The notes below the pieces were generated by a model. It was not told where the DNA came from. It made no database searches and saw only the letters and a list, made by a program, of their open reading frames with translations. A program made the position numbers and the translations under genes. Below are positions 17,686-27,375 of a DNA stretch of 64,000 nt, piece after piece (positions within the stretch are counted from its first letter, which is position 1; the number at the start of each line of letters is the position of its first letter). The stretch comes from Alkaliphilus metalliredigens QYMF (GTDB lineage Bacteria > Bacillota > Clostridia > Peptostreptococcales > Natronincolaceae). The stretch covers positions 2,833,539-2,897,538 of the forward strand of contig NC_009633.1 of assembly GCF_000016985.1 (NCBI RefSeq), given 5' to 3'.

Positions 17686-19014
17686 CTATTCTTCCTTCTT
17701 CTTTTCTCTGTTCTCTTCCTCTTTTTTCTTAATATCTCCCGTTTCCTCTCTCAATCTTCCTATTTCTTGCTCAACGTTGTTTGTCAGTGGTGACTTCTCG
17801 ATTACTGTCTTACCACTAATAGCACCCATGCCATGTTGTTTACCTAGATTATCCAATAAGTCAGATACATTAATTGGTCTAGCATAATCAAACTCTACAT
17901 CTACATAATCATCTGTACCAAACGTCATACCACCTCTACCAATCATATCCCTAATTACCTCAAAACGCTTATTCATACCTTCTCTAACATACCGTTCATT
18001 CAACATAGCCTTTACATCAGCCATCTGGTATAGCATCTTTAAGGAAGTTTCACTCACATTAGCAATATTCCCTTGACCCATCGCAATACTAGGCATACCT
18101 GCCACTTCAAGTAATGATTGTTTTAAGGTATCATAGAGCAATTTAATACTATTATAGTCTAACATTGTACTAGTGACCTTATAATCTGCCCCATCTTCTA
18201 AATTCAACACATAACCCATTGCATCGGCTGGAATTGTACTATCTATCCTTTGTCCACTTACAACTGGCATAGGATTAAGGCTATTAGTATATATACTATC
18301 GGAAAACTTACTTAATATATCTTCCATTTCATCTAGGATACCCTTTATATCTTCCAATTCACTTTTCCCAAACATTTCATCATCATCATTAAGATTGTGG
18401 TAATGTATCGGCAATCCACTAACATTAGCATATTCCTCTACTTTGTTAAATTCTCCATGTTCATTGTTCCACTTCAACACCTTGTCCTCTGTAAACACAG
18501 TATAATAACTGATACTATCAATTACATAATGTTCTATAAATGCTATGTACTCATTGCCATCACTATAGACTGGATAGGCATCTTCTGAATTAATCAATTT
18601 GCTTTTAATCTTGCCACCATCCATATACACGTATTCAAATACATCACCATATTTATTAATTTTATCTACAATCTTAAAATCTGTACTGTTAAAATTCCCT
18701 TGCCTATATATCCTATTAAATTCCTTAACCATACCTTCACTACTGCCAACCAAACTAACTGGCTTACCCAATAAATATGTACTGTGGAAATTCATTATGG
18801 TCTTGGCAGTTTGCAATACTATCTTCCTTGTAACGTATTTCTCGCCCTTATATTCCATATCTTCACGATTTAGCACCTTGTGAATACCCTTTATATAATT
18901 CTTATTCTCTAGTACCTTTGACACCCTCATTAAATGATGTGCCTTCTTAACCTCATCTGCAAACCAAAATAAATCATTGTCAAAATTTACTTGTATATAT
19001 CTACCTAAACTCAT
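17686..19014 (-). CDS. phage portal protein (SPP1 gp6-like)
   Basis: This 442-residue portal protein would form the dodecameric ring at one vertex of the head through which DNA is pumped. Family-like blocks are NYIKGIHKVLNREDMEYKGE, the KTIMNFHSTYLLGKP wing region, YGDVFEYVYMDG near 125, and a late helical region with VSETSLKMLYQMADVKA near 325. It ends in a charged Lys/Glu tail. It follows TerL in the usual TerS-TerL-portal order. Confidence 0.85.
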   Translation of the reverse strand: MSLGRYIQVNFDNDLFWFADEVKKAHHLMRVSKVLENKNYIKGIHKVLNREDMEYKGEKYVTRKIVLQTAKTIMNFHSTYLLGKPVSLVGSSEGMVKEFNRIYRQGNFNSTDFKIVDKINKYGDVFEYVYMDGGKIKSKLINSEDAYPVYSDGNEYIAFIEHYVIDSISYYTVFTEDKVLKWNNEHGEFNKVEEYANVSGLPIHYHNLNDDDEMFGKSELEDIKGILDEMEDILSKFSDSIYTNSLNPMPVVSGQRIDSTIPADAMGYVLNLEDGADYKVTSTMLDYNSIKLLYDTLKQSLLEVAGMPSIAMGQGNIANVSETSLKMLYQMADVKAMLNERYVREGMNKRFEVIRDMIGRGGMTFGTDDYVDVEFDYARPINVSDLLDNLGKQHGMGAISGKTVIEKSPLTNNVEQEIGRLREETGDIKKKEEENREKKKEE

Positions 19015-19071
19015 TTTATTACCTCCTGTAGTTATAAATTAACCGACCCAAAATTGGGTTGGTTAGTGGAT

Positions 19072-20631
19072 TTACACGTACCACATTCCAACCTTTAATC
19101 CATGCAATGCTAGTGCTATACCCATTACACAATCATCATGGCGACCTACCATTGCACCCATCTTGCCACCATCAGCCACAAATACCTTCATCTCTTCTAA
19201 TACATGCTTACTATTAATTAGCAATCCACCAGTTTCAATTGCTTCAACTAAATCATTGATAATCATTGTTTTCGTCTGTGAAGTAGTGTTAAATCCTATT
19301 TTTTTCTTTTTCCTACCCCTAGCATCGTATTCCTTGTGCTTGTGCATATTAAGATACTTATAATCGTGACGTAAACGATCTAATACACTATGTCCACTAG
19401 ATGCCTTCTCCACAACTAAATAAGCTTTGTTATAATATCTGCCTATTGCATCCACTACCTCTGCAAATTTGTAAGGTTTAATGGTATTACTCCGATACTC
19501 TGCAACTTGATTACCTTCTGAATCTACCACCTCTACAACACTATAATCTTGTCCTAGCCCTTCACTTGCATCTACACCACAATAATATTTCATGCCCACA
19601 CGTGGTCTTTCCCACATTAAAAAAGACTTACCATATCCAATTTTTAAACTGGAAGGTAAATCCTTTGGCTTTGCTATATGCTTATTTATATATCTCAATC
19701 TTTCGGCAATGTAATTTACATCAAATATTCCATTCCCAGTAGTCAAAAATGCCTCTGTAGAGTTAGATGGAAACTCTTGTTTAAATTGTTCCAAACTACT
19801 ATTACTTATCTTTAACCTTCTCCAAACTAACTGTTCAATTGTAGCACCTTGTTCGTATAAGTCTAATTCCTCGCCTTCTAATTCATCTACACTAGGCAAT
19901 GTACCATGCCGATCCTTCCACACCTCTACAAACTGTTCTATTTCCTCTACAAACATAACTCTATCCTCAATCCAACTAAAGAAGAATGGTTTATACATAT
20001 TGACTTGATTTTCTGCCTTCTCCCAAAACTGATTAAAGAAATTAAGTCCATTTGCAGTGGATTCTACTATTATAATTCCATCTGTAGACACTGCCTGTTC
20101 AATTGCCAATAGTTGCTTTTCTATCGTTTCTTTCATAAATGCCATCTCACTAATATGTACTATTCCATTTAGCGTTAATCCCCTAGCCACATCTTTATTA
20201 CCACAAGTGCTAATAACGATTTTAGACCCGTTTTCAAATTTTAATTCCTTCTTATTATTATTGTGTAATGCAGGTTTCAATACATCTGGCATATCATAAT
20301 AAATCTGTTTTAACTTATCGAATATACCATTAGCACTATCTATTGAATAACTAAGCAATAAACTTGTTGTATTGGGTTTAGTACATGCAGTATAAACAGA
20401 AAGCCCACATGCAAGGGTGCTGAACCCTAATTGTCGGCTTTTTAGTATTACATTATATTTACTTTTTTCCTCTACAAATTTAAGTTGTTGAGGATTTAAT
20501 TTAAATGGTATTACTTTACCATTTTTATTTGCTATCTTTAAAAAGTTTTCCATATATAAAACTGGACTATCTAGTATTATCTTTAATTTACTCCGTTTAT
20601 CTCCACTTTTAACCCCTTTGCTATTGTTCAT
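19072..20631 (-). CDS. terminase large subunit
   Basis: The protein has 519 residues. The ATPase part shows a deviant Walker A (KSRQLGFST, residues 64-72), Walker B followed by Glu (IVHISE, 157-162) and coupling motif ESTANG (190-195). The C-terminal RNase H-like nuclease starts CGVDASEG with metal ligand Asp354 and Asp362 following. It would translocate DNA into the element's own heads and cut it. It overlaps the terS end by 11 bp. Confidence 0.93.
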   Translation of the reverse strand: MNNSKGVKSGDKRSKLKIILDSPVLYMENFLKIANKNGKVIPFKLNPQQLKFVEEKSKYNVILKSRQLGFSTLACGLSVYTACTKPNTTSLLLSYSIDSANGIFDKLKQIYYDMPDVLKPALHNNNKKELKFENGSKIVISTCGNKDVARGLTLNGIVHISEMAFMKETIEKQLLAIEQAVSTDGIIIVESTANGLNFFNQFWEKAENQVNMYKPFFFSWIEDRVMFVEEIEQFVEVWKDRHGTLPSVDELEGEELDLYEQGATIEQLVWRRLKISNSSLEQFKQEFPSNSTEAFLTTGNGIFDVNYIAERLRYINKHIAKPKDLPSSLKIGYGKSFLMWERPRVGMKYYCGVDASEGLGQDYSVVEVVDSEGNQVAEYRSNTIKPYKFAEVVDAIGRYYNKAYLVVEKASSGHSVLDRLRHDYKYLNMHKHKEYDARGRKKKKIGFNTTSQTKTMIINDLVEAIETGGLLINSKHVLEEMKVFVADGGKMGAMVGRHDDCVMGIALALHGLKVGMWYV

Positions 20632-21013
20632 CTATATCTACCCCATTTAGCAAGGCAGCCAAATCACTTTCTTTATCCTCGGCAAAGAATGTTTTACTAA
20701 AATCTGCAAACGCTTTAAAGGCATTAGTATCATCCTTAGCACGTTCAAAATATATATTATACAATTCCACCATCTTCTGTGTATGGAGAATTTTATGCAA
20801 ATGTTTAATTGCCTTTTGAACATCTTCTTCCAATAAATATTGTTCTGCATATTCTTCATTCATACCACCTAAAAACTTTTTACTAAATTCTTCAAAACTT
20901 TTATTTTCCCGATAAAGCACACCATACTTCCACAATATCCAATATGACTTTTTTTCTGTTGTATATTCCATTAATTTTAGTCTAATTCCTTTTTCACGTT
21001 TTGGACTACCCAT
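20621..21013 (-). CDS. terminase small subunit
   Basis: The protein has 130 residues, mainly helical and charged, placed directly before the large subunit and overlapping it. The small size, acidic C-terminus (LAALLNGVDIDEQ) and position support the DNA-recognition subunit of the packaging motor. Sequence similarity to a given TerS family is weak by eye, so the call rests mostly on context. Confidence 0.65.
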   Translation of the reverse strand: MGSPKREKGIRLKLMEYTTEKKSYWILWKYGVLYRENKSFEEFSKKFLGGMNEEYAEQYLLEEDVQKAIKHLHKILHTQKMVELYNIYFERAKDDTNAFKAFADFSKTFFAEDKESDLAALLNGVDIDEQ

Positions 21014-21133
21014 TTATACCACCTCTTTCTGTCCAATTTGAAGTTTCTGAATTAATTTTTCTGATTCAATTCTTATTTTTTTCTGGTTTATACTGATGTC
21101 ATCCATCTTTACATCGAAATCTATACTCTCCAT
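21014..21133 (-). CDS. 39-residue hypothetical protein preceding terS
   Basis: The frame starts MESIDFDVKMDDISINQKK and ends IGQKEVV. It has AAGGAGGG about 8 nt before the ATG, and its stop codon abuts the terS start. It is probably a short leader gene translated with the packaging operon. No family is recognised. Confidence 0.55.
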   Translation of the reverse strand: MESIDFDVKMDDISINQKKIRIESEKLIQKLQIGQKEVV

Positions 21134-21309
21134 ATACTAGCCCTCCTTCTATCAATTCTCTTACCACTACTGTTAGTAAACTAATGTAAACTAGCGTTTC
21201 CTTGCTTATTTGCTACGCAAAATAAAGCGAATTATCTATATTATAAAAAAGTAGGTAAATATTATTACACCCTTCAACAATAGTAATTTCAATGGACACA
21301 TAGAAGTGT

Positions 21310-21368
21310 ACCCCCCATTCCTTAAAGAATATAAAGAATAACATATAACTATTAAGAAGTGGGGGGGT
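21310..21368. other. hairpin with a C6/G7 stem upstream of the packaging genes
   Basis: An arm at 21310-21325 (ACCCCCCATTCCTTAA) is nearly complementary to 21352-21368, around a loop of 26 nt. Another small inverted repeat ACACG-TGCAA-CGTGT lies about 90 bp further right. The whole 21134-21521 gap has no convincing gene. Sites recognised by terminase (cos or pac) usually lie beside terS, so this is a candidate packaging or control site. Confidence 0.4.
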
Positions 21369-21521
21369 CGTTTCCTGTACACATTTAATTTTCAACGTTT
21401 ATAGAGGGTGAAATTTTTATGCTACTTTATAACTAATAATATTAAATATACACAAACACGTGCAACGTGTATGTAAATTATCCGATAGGATATACTTTGG
21501 TTTTCTCACAAACAGAAGTGG

Positions 21522-23234
21522 TTATCCTACCATCACATTTTGTCCTTTGATAAGGATATTGTTTTTATTGCAATAGTCAAGTACATCTGCATTATTACCT
21601 ATTCTTCGTCTAAATTTATTAATATCTAATCCTACCTTTTCACAAATAACTAATTTCTTAATCTTACGACCATCTATTAATTCCTTATGATTGCCTTGTT
21701 TAATTTCCTGCATCAAATCAATAAATTTAGTGGAATAACTATTATCTTTTTGATTCTGATTATGTTCTTGTAGATGTTCTTTTTGTTTCGATTTCTCAAA
21801 CTCAACCACGTTATCATGTTCAGTGATAGCCGATTCCTTTACACCCTTAAACATCTTTAATACCTTATTTACCACTTCCATATCGTTATTAAAAATGAAT
21901 ATCTTACTCTCATATTCCATTGACCTATTCACACGTTTAATGGCTTGATATATCTCATTGGCATTTCTACCTTGTCTATAGTCCTCAAACCTTTTGTCCT
22001 TAAATCTATATACCATTTCATCACCTTTACCACTTTTAATACCTGTCCATGTTGTCCTGTTGTCTAATTTAATATTGCTATAGTATAGATATTCCAACAC
22101 ATACGTTCTGAATGGTACGTTGGGATTGTGGGCAATAATACAGTCCTTTAAATCTCTGTATTGGTTACTTCCTGTTAGATTACCAAACCAATTAATATTA
22201 TCCGATTGAAAATGTGAAGAATCATCCTTATTCCCCACAACTAATGGATTGTCTAGTTTACCTGCAACTCTATTAACCACTTCATAGAAATCTAAAGCTC
22301 TACCCTTAGCACTCTTTGTACTATTAGTTTTAGAAATAAGAAAAGACCACTTCTCATGGCGAAAAACTGCACCTTGACGGCTAATTTCAAATAGTGGGCT
22401 TAAATTATATGCCTTGTTCAGTGTAGCACTAGCATCTAACATTACATTATTATCCAGTAGCCAATACCGATATTTTCTATTAGTGCAATAGATGATCTTA
22501 CCTTCGACCACACAAGTTTGATTATAGAATTGTTTTAGATTGTCTATGGTTTCCACAATCTCATTCTTACTATGTCCTTGTTCCTGCAATTCTTTTACAT
22601 CTAAATTCTCTTTTGCTAATTGTTTAAGTTTGTTTATTTTCTTATCTACATTAATTTTGGCATTAAAAAAAGATTGTGGCTTCTTAATAGTTATAAGATA
22701 GTCCTCAATCTCATCTACACATTCTGCAAATAGGTTTCTCAATGATCTGTGTTGTAGAAGTGTTTCAAATTCATCTATCCATTTTTTAGATATAGATAGA
22801 ATATTACCGTTTGTAATGTTGAGAAATTCGTCTATTACAAGTATTTCTCTACCTTGTATAAAAGTTTGCCTATCCTTGCTACGGATAGCCAATGACTTGT
22901 ATTTTTCGTGGGTAATAATTACCACTGCATAGTGCTTTATTTGCTTTTGCAATGTTTCCCACTGTTTCGCATTTACTGTTTCCGAATTAATAGCAATGGC
23001 AATATCCATACCTGCTATATTATTAATCCTGTCCTGGCTCTCTATACAATCCTTTATACGTTCCCTTACCAATATTGATTTTCTATTAGCGTTAGCAATG
23101 GATATTTCTGCCTGTAGCGTTTTGCCTGTCCCTGCTTCCAAATCTAATACCTTGAATTTATCTTTATTATTCCCATTTATAATTACATCGTTGAGATGTT
23201 GTTTTTGTTTTTCTAATTTGATTAAATCTATCAT
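21522..23234 (-). CDS. superfamily 2 helicase-like replication protein
   Basis: The 570-residue protein has P-loop AGTGKT (34-39), DEF Walker B (VIDEFLNI, about 133-140), motif III LDASAT (266-271) and a motif VI-like QAIKRVNRS in the last third. The C-terminal 100 residues are a charged linker and a small helical domain that could bind DNA. This is the layout of SF2 helicases used by plasmids and phages in replication. No primase, polymerase or classic initiator accompanies it. The start has AGGGGGTAATCTA upstream. Confidence 0.75.
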   Translation of the reverse strand: MIDLIKLEKQKQHLNDVIINGNNKDKFKVLDLEAGTGKTLQAEISIANANRKSILVRERIKDCIESQDRINNIAGMDIAIAINSETVNAKQWETLQKQIKHYAVVIITHEKYKSLAIRSKDRQTFIQGREILVIDEFLNITNGNILSISKKWIDEFETLLQHRSLRNLFAECVDEIEDYLITIKKPQSFFNAKINVDKKINKLKQLAKENLDVKELQEQGHSKNEIVETIDNLKQFYNQTCVVEGKIIYCTNRKYRYWLLDNNVMLDASATLNKAYNLSPLFEISRQGAVFRHEKWSFLISKTNSTKSAKGRALDFYEVVNRVAGKLDNPLVVGNKDDSSHFQSDNINWFGNLTGSNQYRDLKDCIIAHNPNVPFRTYVLEYLYYSNIKLDNRTTWTGIKSGKGDEMVYRFKDKRFEDYRQGRNANEIYQAIKRVNRSMEYESKIFIFNNDMEVVNKVLKMFKGVKESAITEHDNVVEFEKSKQKEHLQEHNQNQKDNSYSTKFIDLMQEIKQGNHKELIDGRKIKKLVICEKVGLDINKFRRRIGNNADVLDYCNKNNILIKGQNVMVG

Positions 23235-23245
23235 TAGATTACCCC

Positions 23246-23413
23246 CTATTTCCTATACTCATTCATTGCGTTACTAAGCATTTCGGACTGTTTAAAGTAA
23301 AACACTTTTCGACCACTTCCATCATCGCTTTCTCTAATGTCTAGTAGCACAAATCCTCTTTGCATTAAATAACCTGCCATTTTCATAGAAAAAATTGTTT
23401 TAAATTCCATCAT
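23246..23413 (-). CDS. small DUF5659-like protein
   Basis: The protein has 55 residues, starting MMEFKTIFSMKMAGYLMQRG and ending SNAMNEYRK. The pattern (start strand, A-Y-L-M-x-R-G helix, then a KVFYFK strand) matches the small DUF5659 proteins common in Firmicute phages and plasmids. AGGAG lies at good spacing. It sits just before the helicase gene. It is probably a distant paralogue of the 78-residue gene upstream. Confidence 0.65.
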   Translation of the reverse strand: MMEFKTIFSMKMAGYLMQRGFVLLDIRESDDGSGRKVFYFKQSEMLSNAMNEYRK

Positions 23414-23457
23414 TCATTCTCCTTTCAGTTTTGAGTAGTCCCATTTAACCACACTAT

Positions 23458-23694
23458 CTAACCTACCATTTCACCTTTAATTTTTCTTAACGCTTTTATA
23501 AACTCTTGCAATTCCCAATCACCTTTATAGTCCTGTATGTGTTGTTGTAATTCTCTATTATTTTTAAACCAATACGCTTTCTTGCCTGTTTCTGTTGTTG
23601 TAACCTTTTCTTGATAAATTCCTATACTTCTTAAATATGCTATTAAATGAATACTAAATATGTAGAATAGTACATTGTCATTTTTCCCCATCAT
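23458..23694 (-). CDS. DUF5659-like protein, longer paralogue
   Basis: The protein has 78 residues: FSIHLIAYLRSIGIYQEKV, then GKKAYWFKNNRELQQHIQDY and a charged helical tail. It shows the same helix-then-YWFK layout as the 55-residue gene downstream. The function of this family is unknown; in mobile elements it usually sits with early or replication genes. Confidence 0.6.
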   Translation of the reverse strand: MMGKNDNVLFYIFSIHLIAYLRSIGIYQEKVTTTETGKKAYWFKNNRELQQHIQDYKGDWELQEFIKALRKIKGEMVG

Positions 23695-24167
23695 TTCACC
23701 TCTTTTATTAGTTTGCTATATTTAACTTCATTTTTTCTAGTCAATGCTAAACTAAATATTCCACTTGGTTTTTTAGACAGATTAGATTTTGTATATGTTT
23801 TTAACTCTCTAAGGACTTCAAATTTCTGTGGTGGCAGATTAATGGGCATAGAAAAAACCCTACTTAATTCGGTAAGATTTATATTAGTGGACAAATAACC
23901 ACCATCTATATTTATTTTTCCTTTTAAATTATACTTTTTGTTAAGTGCTTCAAAATCGGCTTTAGAATACTTCTTAGTTAATTCTGTTAGTTCTGGATAC
24001 TCTAACACCTCATTCATCCATTTAGTGCCTATGGGCTTAAAATAATCGCTATAAAATGGCAAATATGATGAATCTATACACATCAATATCATTTGTGCTT
24101 CATCTGTTGTAACTGGCAAGTGTTTTTGGAGAAATTTTGGCAAATAGTTTTCCATAGTAATTTCCAA
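23691..24167 (-). CDS. hypothetical protein of the element
   Basis: The protein has 158 residues, with a likely TTG start behind GGAGAG at 24167 or an ATG at 24155. No domain is recognised. It has an N-terminal helical part and a lysine-rich end. It overlaps the next gene by 4 bp (ATGA). It lies just beyond the IS21 insertion, so it could be the downstream part of a gene that the IS split, but the frame and junction could not be reconstructed. Confidence 0.5.
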   Translation of the reverse strand: MEITMENYLPKFLQKHLPVTTDEAQMILMCIDSSYLPFYSDYFKPIGTKWMNEVLEYPELTELTKKYSKADFEALNKKYNLKGKINIDGGYLSTNINLTELSRVFSMPINLPPQKFEVLRELKTYTKSNLSKKPSGIFSLALTRKNEVKYSKLIKEVK

Positions 24168-24229
24168 ATCTCTCCATACACTACTGCTTGTAATTTATCT
24201 TATAATCACTGAACTTTATTAAACGAATA

Positions 24230-24439
24230 TTAGTTTTTATCTCTTATGACTTTTCTGATTTGCTCATAAATATCTTGCTCCGTATACTCGAAAATATGAC
24301 CTTCATCATCTTCTACAGGAGATCCATACTCATTTAATAATTCCTGCTTTAAGCCATCAGAGATAGTTATCCTTCTGCTAAACAAATACTTTTTTAAATC
24401 TTTCTCTCTTAACAACATAATCACAATCGCCTCCTTCAT
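24230..24439 (-). CDS. small protein directly after istB
   Basis: The protein has up to 69 residues; the ATG at 24418 (MLLREKDLKKYLF) is plausible because AAGGAGG precedes it at usable spacing. It begins 3 bp after the istB stop and is highly charged. It may be an accessory IS21 gene or belong to the host element. No family is recognised. Confidence 0.5.
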   Translation of the reverse strand: MKEAIVIMLLREKDLKKYLFSRRITISDGLKQELLNEYGSPVEDDEGHIFEYTEQDIYEQIRKVIRDKN

Positions 24440-24442
24440 CTA

Positions 24443-25186
24443 TTAAAACAATGATTCTCGATGTTCTAATCTATAGCTCTTACCTGTCATATTAAATAGC
24501 TCACATCTGTAAGTGATTCTATCTAACACTGCCGTGGTTAAAGCGGGGTCCCCTAATAACTCGGTCCAATCTTCAAGCCCTTTGTTGGAGGTAATAATTA
24601 ACGATGTTTGTTCATGAAGGGCTGATATTAATTGGAAAAACAAGTTCGCTTCTTCTCTTGATATGGGGAGGTAACCTAGCTCATCGATGATCAGAAGACT
24701 AGAAGATAAAACATTGTTGATTTTCCCTTTGCTTTTTCTTGATATCTCCTGTGTTTTTAAACAGTGCATCAGATTGTCCATGGTGGTGAAGCTAACCTTG
24801 TAGCCCATCTCTACAGCCTTGTACCCTAATGCAATACACAAGTGGCTTTTACCTACCCCTGGAGGGCCTAAAAGTATTAGATTATACATTCTATCTATCC
24901 AGTCCATCTCAATAAGACTATTGATTTGTCTTTGGGTAATCGATCTTTGAAAGGTTAGATCGAACTCTTCTATTGTCTTAAGTACCGGAAAGCCTGCAGC
25001 CTTAACTCTGCGTTCCTGGGCCTTTTTCTCTCTGAGATCGACTTCGTTTTCTAATATTGACAGTAAAAGATTCTGATATGAAATGTTGTTTATGTCAGCA
25101 TTTTCAACGATGGAATCTGCATTGGTATTTAAGTAGTTCAATTTGAGTTTTTTAGCGTGATCCTTTATTGATTCTAATTTTTCCAT
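24443..25186 (-). CDS. istB: IS21-family helper ATPase IstB
   Basis: This 247-residue AAA+ ATPase has an N-terminal IstB segment, Walker A GPPGVGKS (about 109-116), Walker [12 protein letters not shown] and a C-terminal [18 protein letters not shown] block. IstB assembles on target DNA and stimulates the IstA transposase. It overlaps istA by 13 bp, the usual coupling of IS21 elements. Confidence 0.95.
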   Translation of the reverse strand: MEKLESIKDHAKKLKLNYLNTNADSIVENADINNISYQNLLLSILENEVDLREKKAQERRVKAAGFPVLKTIEEFDLTFQRSITQRQINSLIEMDWIDRMYNLILLGPPGVGKSHLCIALGYKAVEMGYKVSFTTMDNLMHCLKTQEISRKSKGKINNVLSSSLLIIDELGYLPISREEANLFFQLISALHEQTSLIITSNKGLEDWTELLGDPALTTAVLDRITYRCELFNMTGKSYRLEHRESLF

Positions 25187-26727
25187 TTTCTTTTATCCTC
25201 CTTCAGGGCACTCATGTATTCTCTAATATCTCGTACTTGAGGCTTTAAATCCTGATATTTTGAAGGAGTAGTTATGTCAGCTTTAAAGTACTTCTTATTT
25301 AGTTGTCTGTTTTCTTCAAGTTTTAAGTACTGTATGGCATCCTTCAAGAGCCCTGCGCTAAACAATTTCCTTTCAATACAGTAGCTTAATGCCCTTTGAA
25401 CAATTGATTTGTCTTGGTTTTTTACTGTATTCATTATTAGGGCAAATTGATCTTTAAAGTGTCTTGGCTTCTCTATTTTTAATACATCAACAAATTCATT
25501 AGCCTTTTCAGTATGGTCTAAGCTTTTTAACACTTTGTTGTAGATTTCATGACTTGTACAGTGTTTACTCTCATTCCTATCATAGTGCTCTATTTTCACT
25601 AATTTTCCTTTATCCTGACTGATTTTATGTTCAATAATTAACTGTTCTGTATCTTGGTTCTTAATTTCCATGGTATCTTTCTTAATAATTAATTTAACCT
25701 CTTTCCCTGGAGAATAGGTTCCCGTAGGGACTTGGTATCTATTTTGCTTGTAAAAAACTGTATTGTTTTTTCTAACGAGATAGGTTAAACTATTTGTATT
25801 AGTTGTGTTTACAAATAGAGTGGGTATTGGCTTTAAGTGTTCCTTTTCCAGGGCAAACACTTCTGCCGGTACCTTCTTTGTTGTTTCATGGACTTTTTTA
25901 TTACCTCTTCTTTCTAACCATTTCAGCGAATCATCATTAAATGAGTCAATATCTACAAATGTTCTATTCTTTGCAAAATTATACTTGGCATATTTCACTA
26001 CGGCTTCAATTTTCCCTTTACTCTGTGGGTCATAACCCCTGCAAAGGTACACTTTAAACTTAAGGGAATTAATATAGTTTTGAAATCCTTCTGTGTATAT
26101 GATATCTCCATGATTTTCTGATACCACTAGGACTCTGTCCTGGTCATAAACAACCTCCTTAGGCATTCCTCCAAAATATTCAAAGGCTTTATTATGGGCC
26201 TCAATGAATGTCTGGGTAGTAAAGGGCTTGTCTATCCAATAGATGTATTTATGTCTGGAATGGGATAAAACCATACCAAAGCAATATACTTTGATTCTTG
26301 TTTTGTCAGGTTTATCTAGCCATATTTGGCCCAGGTCAACCTGTGCTTGATATCCCATAGGAAGCTCATCCACCTCCTCAAATTGCCTTGCTGAAACTAC
26401 TTTAGGGAGCTTATGTTCTTCCCTTAAGTGATTGACATATAGTCGTAAAGTTCTATCCTTAAAGTCCAGCACATGATATTTTTCCTCTAGCCAATCATAT
26501 ATTTGAGCACTTGATAAATCCCTATGTTCTCTAATCCATGCTAAGACTTCGTCCTTATATTTGTCCACCTTCCTTTCTCTAGATTCAGTTCTTTGTCTTA
26601 AGCTTGCAAATTCATCTGGTGTCATATCCCAATATTTATGTACTGTTTTATAGTCGATCTCCAGCCTCCTTGCTACCTGTGATTTATTCAGTCCTTTGGA
26701 CTTGTATCCTTGGATTTCAGCAAACAT
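25174..26727 (-). CDS. istA: IS21-family transposase IstA
   Basis: The protein has an N-terminal helix-turn-helix ([20 protein letters not shown]) and an rve-type catalytic core. Counting from the ATG at 26748, Asp138 (QVDLGQ), Asp202 (VYDQDR) and Glu248 (GKIEAVV) form the DDE triad. I prefer the ATG at 26727 because AAGGAG lies 6 nt before it, whereas the ATG at 26748 sits on top of its own purine tract. The gene looks intact, so the IS may be active. Terminal inverted repeats and target duplication could not be fixed by eye. Confidence 0.93.
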   Translation of the reverse strand: MFAEIQGYKSKGLNKSQVARRLEIDYKTVHKYWDMTPDEFASLRQRTESRERKVDKYKDEVLAWIREHRDLSSAQIYDWLEEKYHVLDFKDRTLRLYVNHLREEHKLPKVVSARQFEEVDELPMGYQAQVDLGQIWLDKPDKTRIKVYCFGMVLSHSRHKYIYWIDKPFTTQTFIEAHNKAFEYFGGMPKEVVYDQDRVLVVSENHGDIIYTEGFQNYINSLKFKVYLCRGYDPQSKGKIEAVVKYAKYNFAKNRTFVDIDSFNDDSLKWLERRGNKKVHETTKKVPAEVFALEKEHLKPIPTLFVNTTNTNSLTYLVRKNNTVFYKQNRYQVPTGTYSPGKEVKLIIKKDTMEIKNQDTEQLIIEHKISQDKGKLVKIEHYDRNESKHCTSHEIYNKVLKSLDHTEKANEFVDVLKIEKPRHFKDQFALIMNTVKNQDKSIVQRALSYCIERKLFSAGLLKDAIQYLKLEENRQLNKKYFKADITTPSKYQDLKPQVRDIREYMSALKEDKRKWKN

Positions 26728-26796
26728 ATTCCACTCCTTCAATTTCATTCCTCCTCTGGTGTCACTAGCTAACTAATTCTACCAGAAGGGATATTA

Positions 26797-27276
26797 TTAT
26801 TGTAGTAAATTGGAAATTATTCTCCGTTTTTGTTTGCCAAAATCTCTCCCTTTTATTTTACCAGTTACATCTGTCCAACTTGATATATCAACATTGTAAT
26901 AAGATAATATTTGCAATAGTGTACTTCCACAAAATTTATCTGTATAGTTGTTTTTATTAATCATATTTGTAATGTTTAAATTGGCACACTGGCTATCACA
27001 GTTATCTGTAGGAGATAACATAGTAACGTGGTTACCCCAACATTTACCATTAGCAAAGTCCACATCTACACCAATTACATCTTTTGTAGCGTGTCCATGC
27101 TCTACACTTCTACTAATTGATTTAAATGTATAGAAATGGCTTATATCGTATCCTTTTACTTGCTTTAAAAATATAGATGATAGCAAACTATCTAAATCGT
27201 CACTTAAACATAAAGTATGATTTGTTGAAGTGTCCTCTGTCCATTCTGGAAACAATCTTTTTTGCTGTTCATTCAT
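26797..27276 (-). CDS. hypothetical protein, possible DHH-like phosphoesterase fold
   Basis: The protein has 159 residues. SDDLDSLLSS, GVDVDF, GNHVT and the helix KFCGSTLLQILSYYNVDI appear in the order of DHH-family motifs I-III, but the diagnostic DHH is replaced by GNH. The stop codon falls within about 50 bp of istA, so the C-terminus may have been cut off by the IS21 insertion. The function is uncertain. Confidence 0.4.
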   Translation of the reverse strand: MNEQQKRLFPEWTEDTSTNHTLCLSDDLDSLLSSIFLKQVKGYDISHFYTFKSISRSVEHGHATKDVIGVDVDFANGKCWGNHVTMLSPTDNCDSQCANLNITNMINKNNYTDKFCGSTLLQILSYYNVDISSWTDVTGKIKGRDFGKQKRRIISNLLQ

Positions 27277-27375
27277 TTAAAGTGTTATATGTTTTTTACT
27301 TCCTCTACATATTTCACTCTCTCTCTCACATAATGTGAGGTATAGCGTACTAAACTATAACTTACACCTACCTCT

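Larger units (their letters stand above)
24230..26790. mobile_element. IS21-family insertion sequence (ends approximate)
   Basis: Intact istA-istB define the element. It must end within about 40 bp right of istA, because the next gene stops at 26797. On the left it ends between the istB stop and about 24180. No convincing inverted repeat pair was found, so the bounds are estimates. Confidence 0.7.

Noticed and set aside
21213-21395. 60-residue minus-strand frame upstream of the terS leader
   Set aside because: It covers the C6/G7 hairpin, has no ribosome-binding site and has atypical composition; probably not coding.
24151-26810. TTACTA as IS21 target duplication
   Set aside because: The 6-mer occurs near both ends but does not restore a continuous frame and is not bordered by matching inverted repeats.
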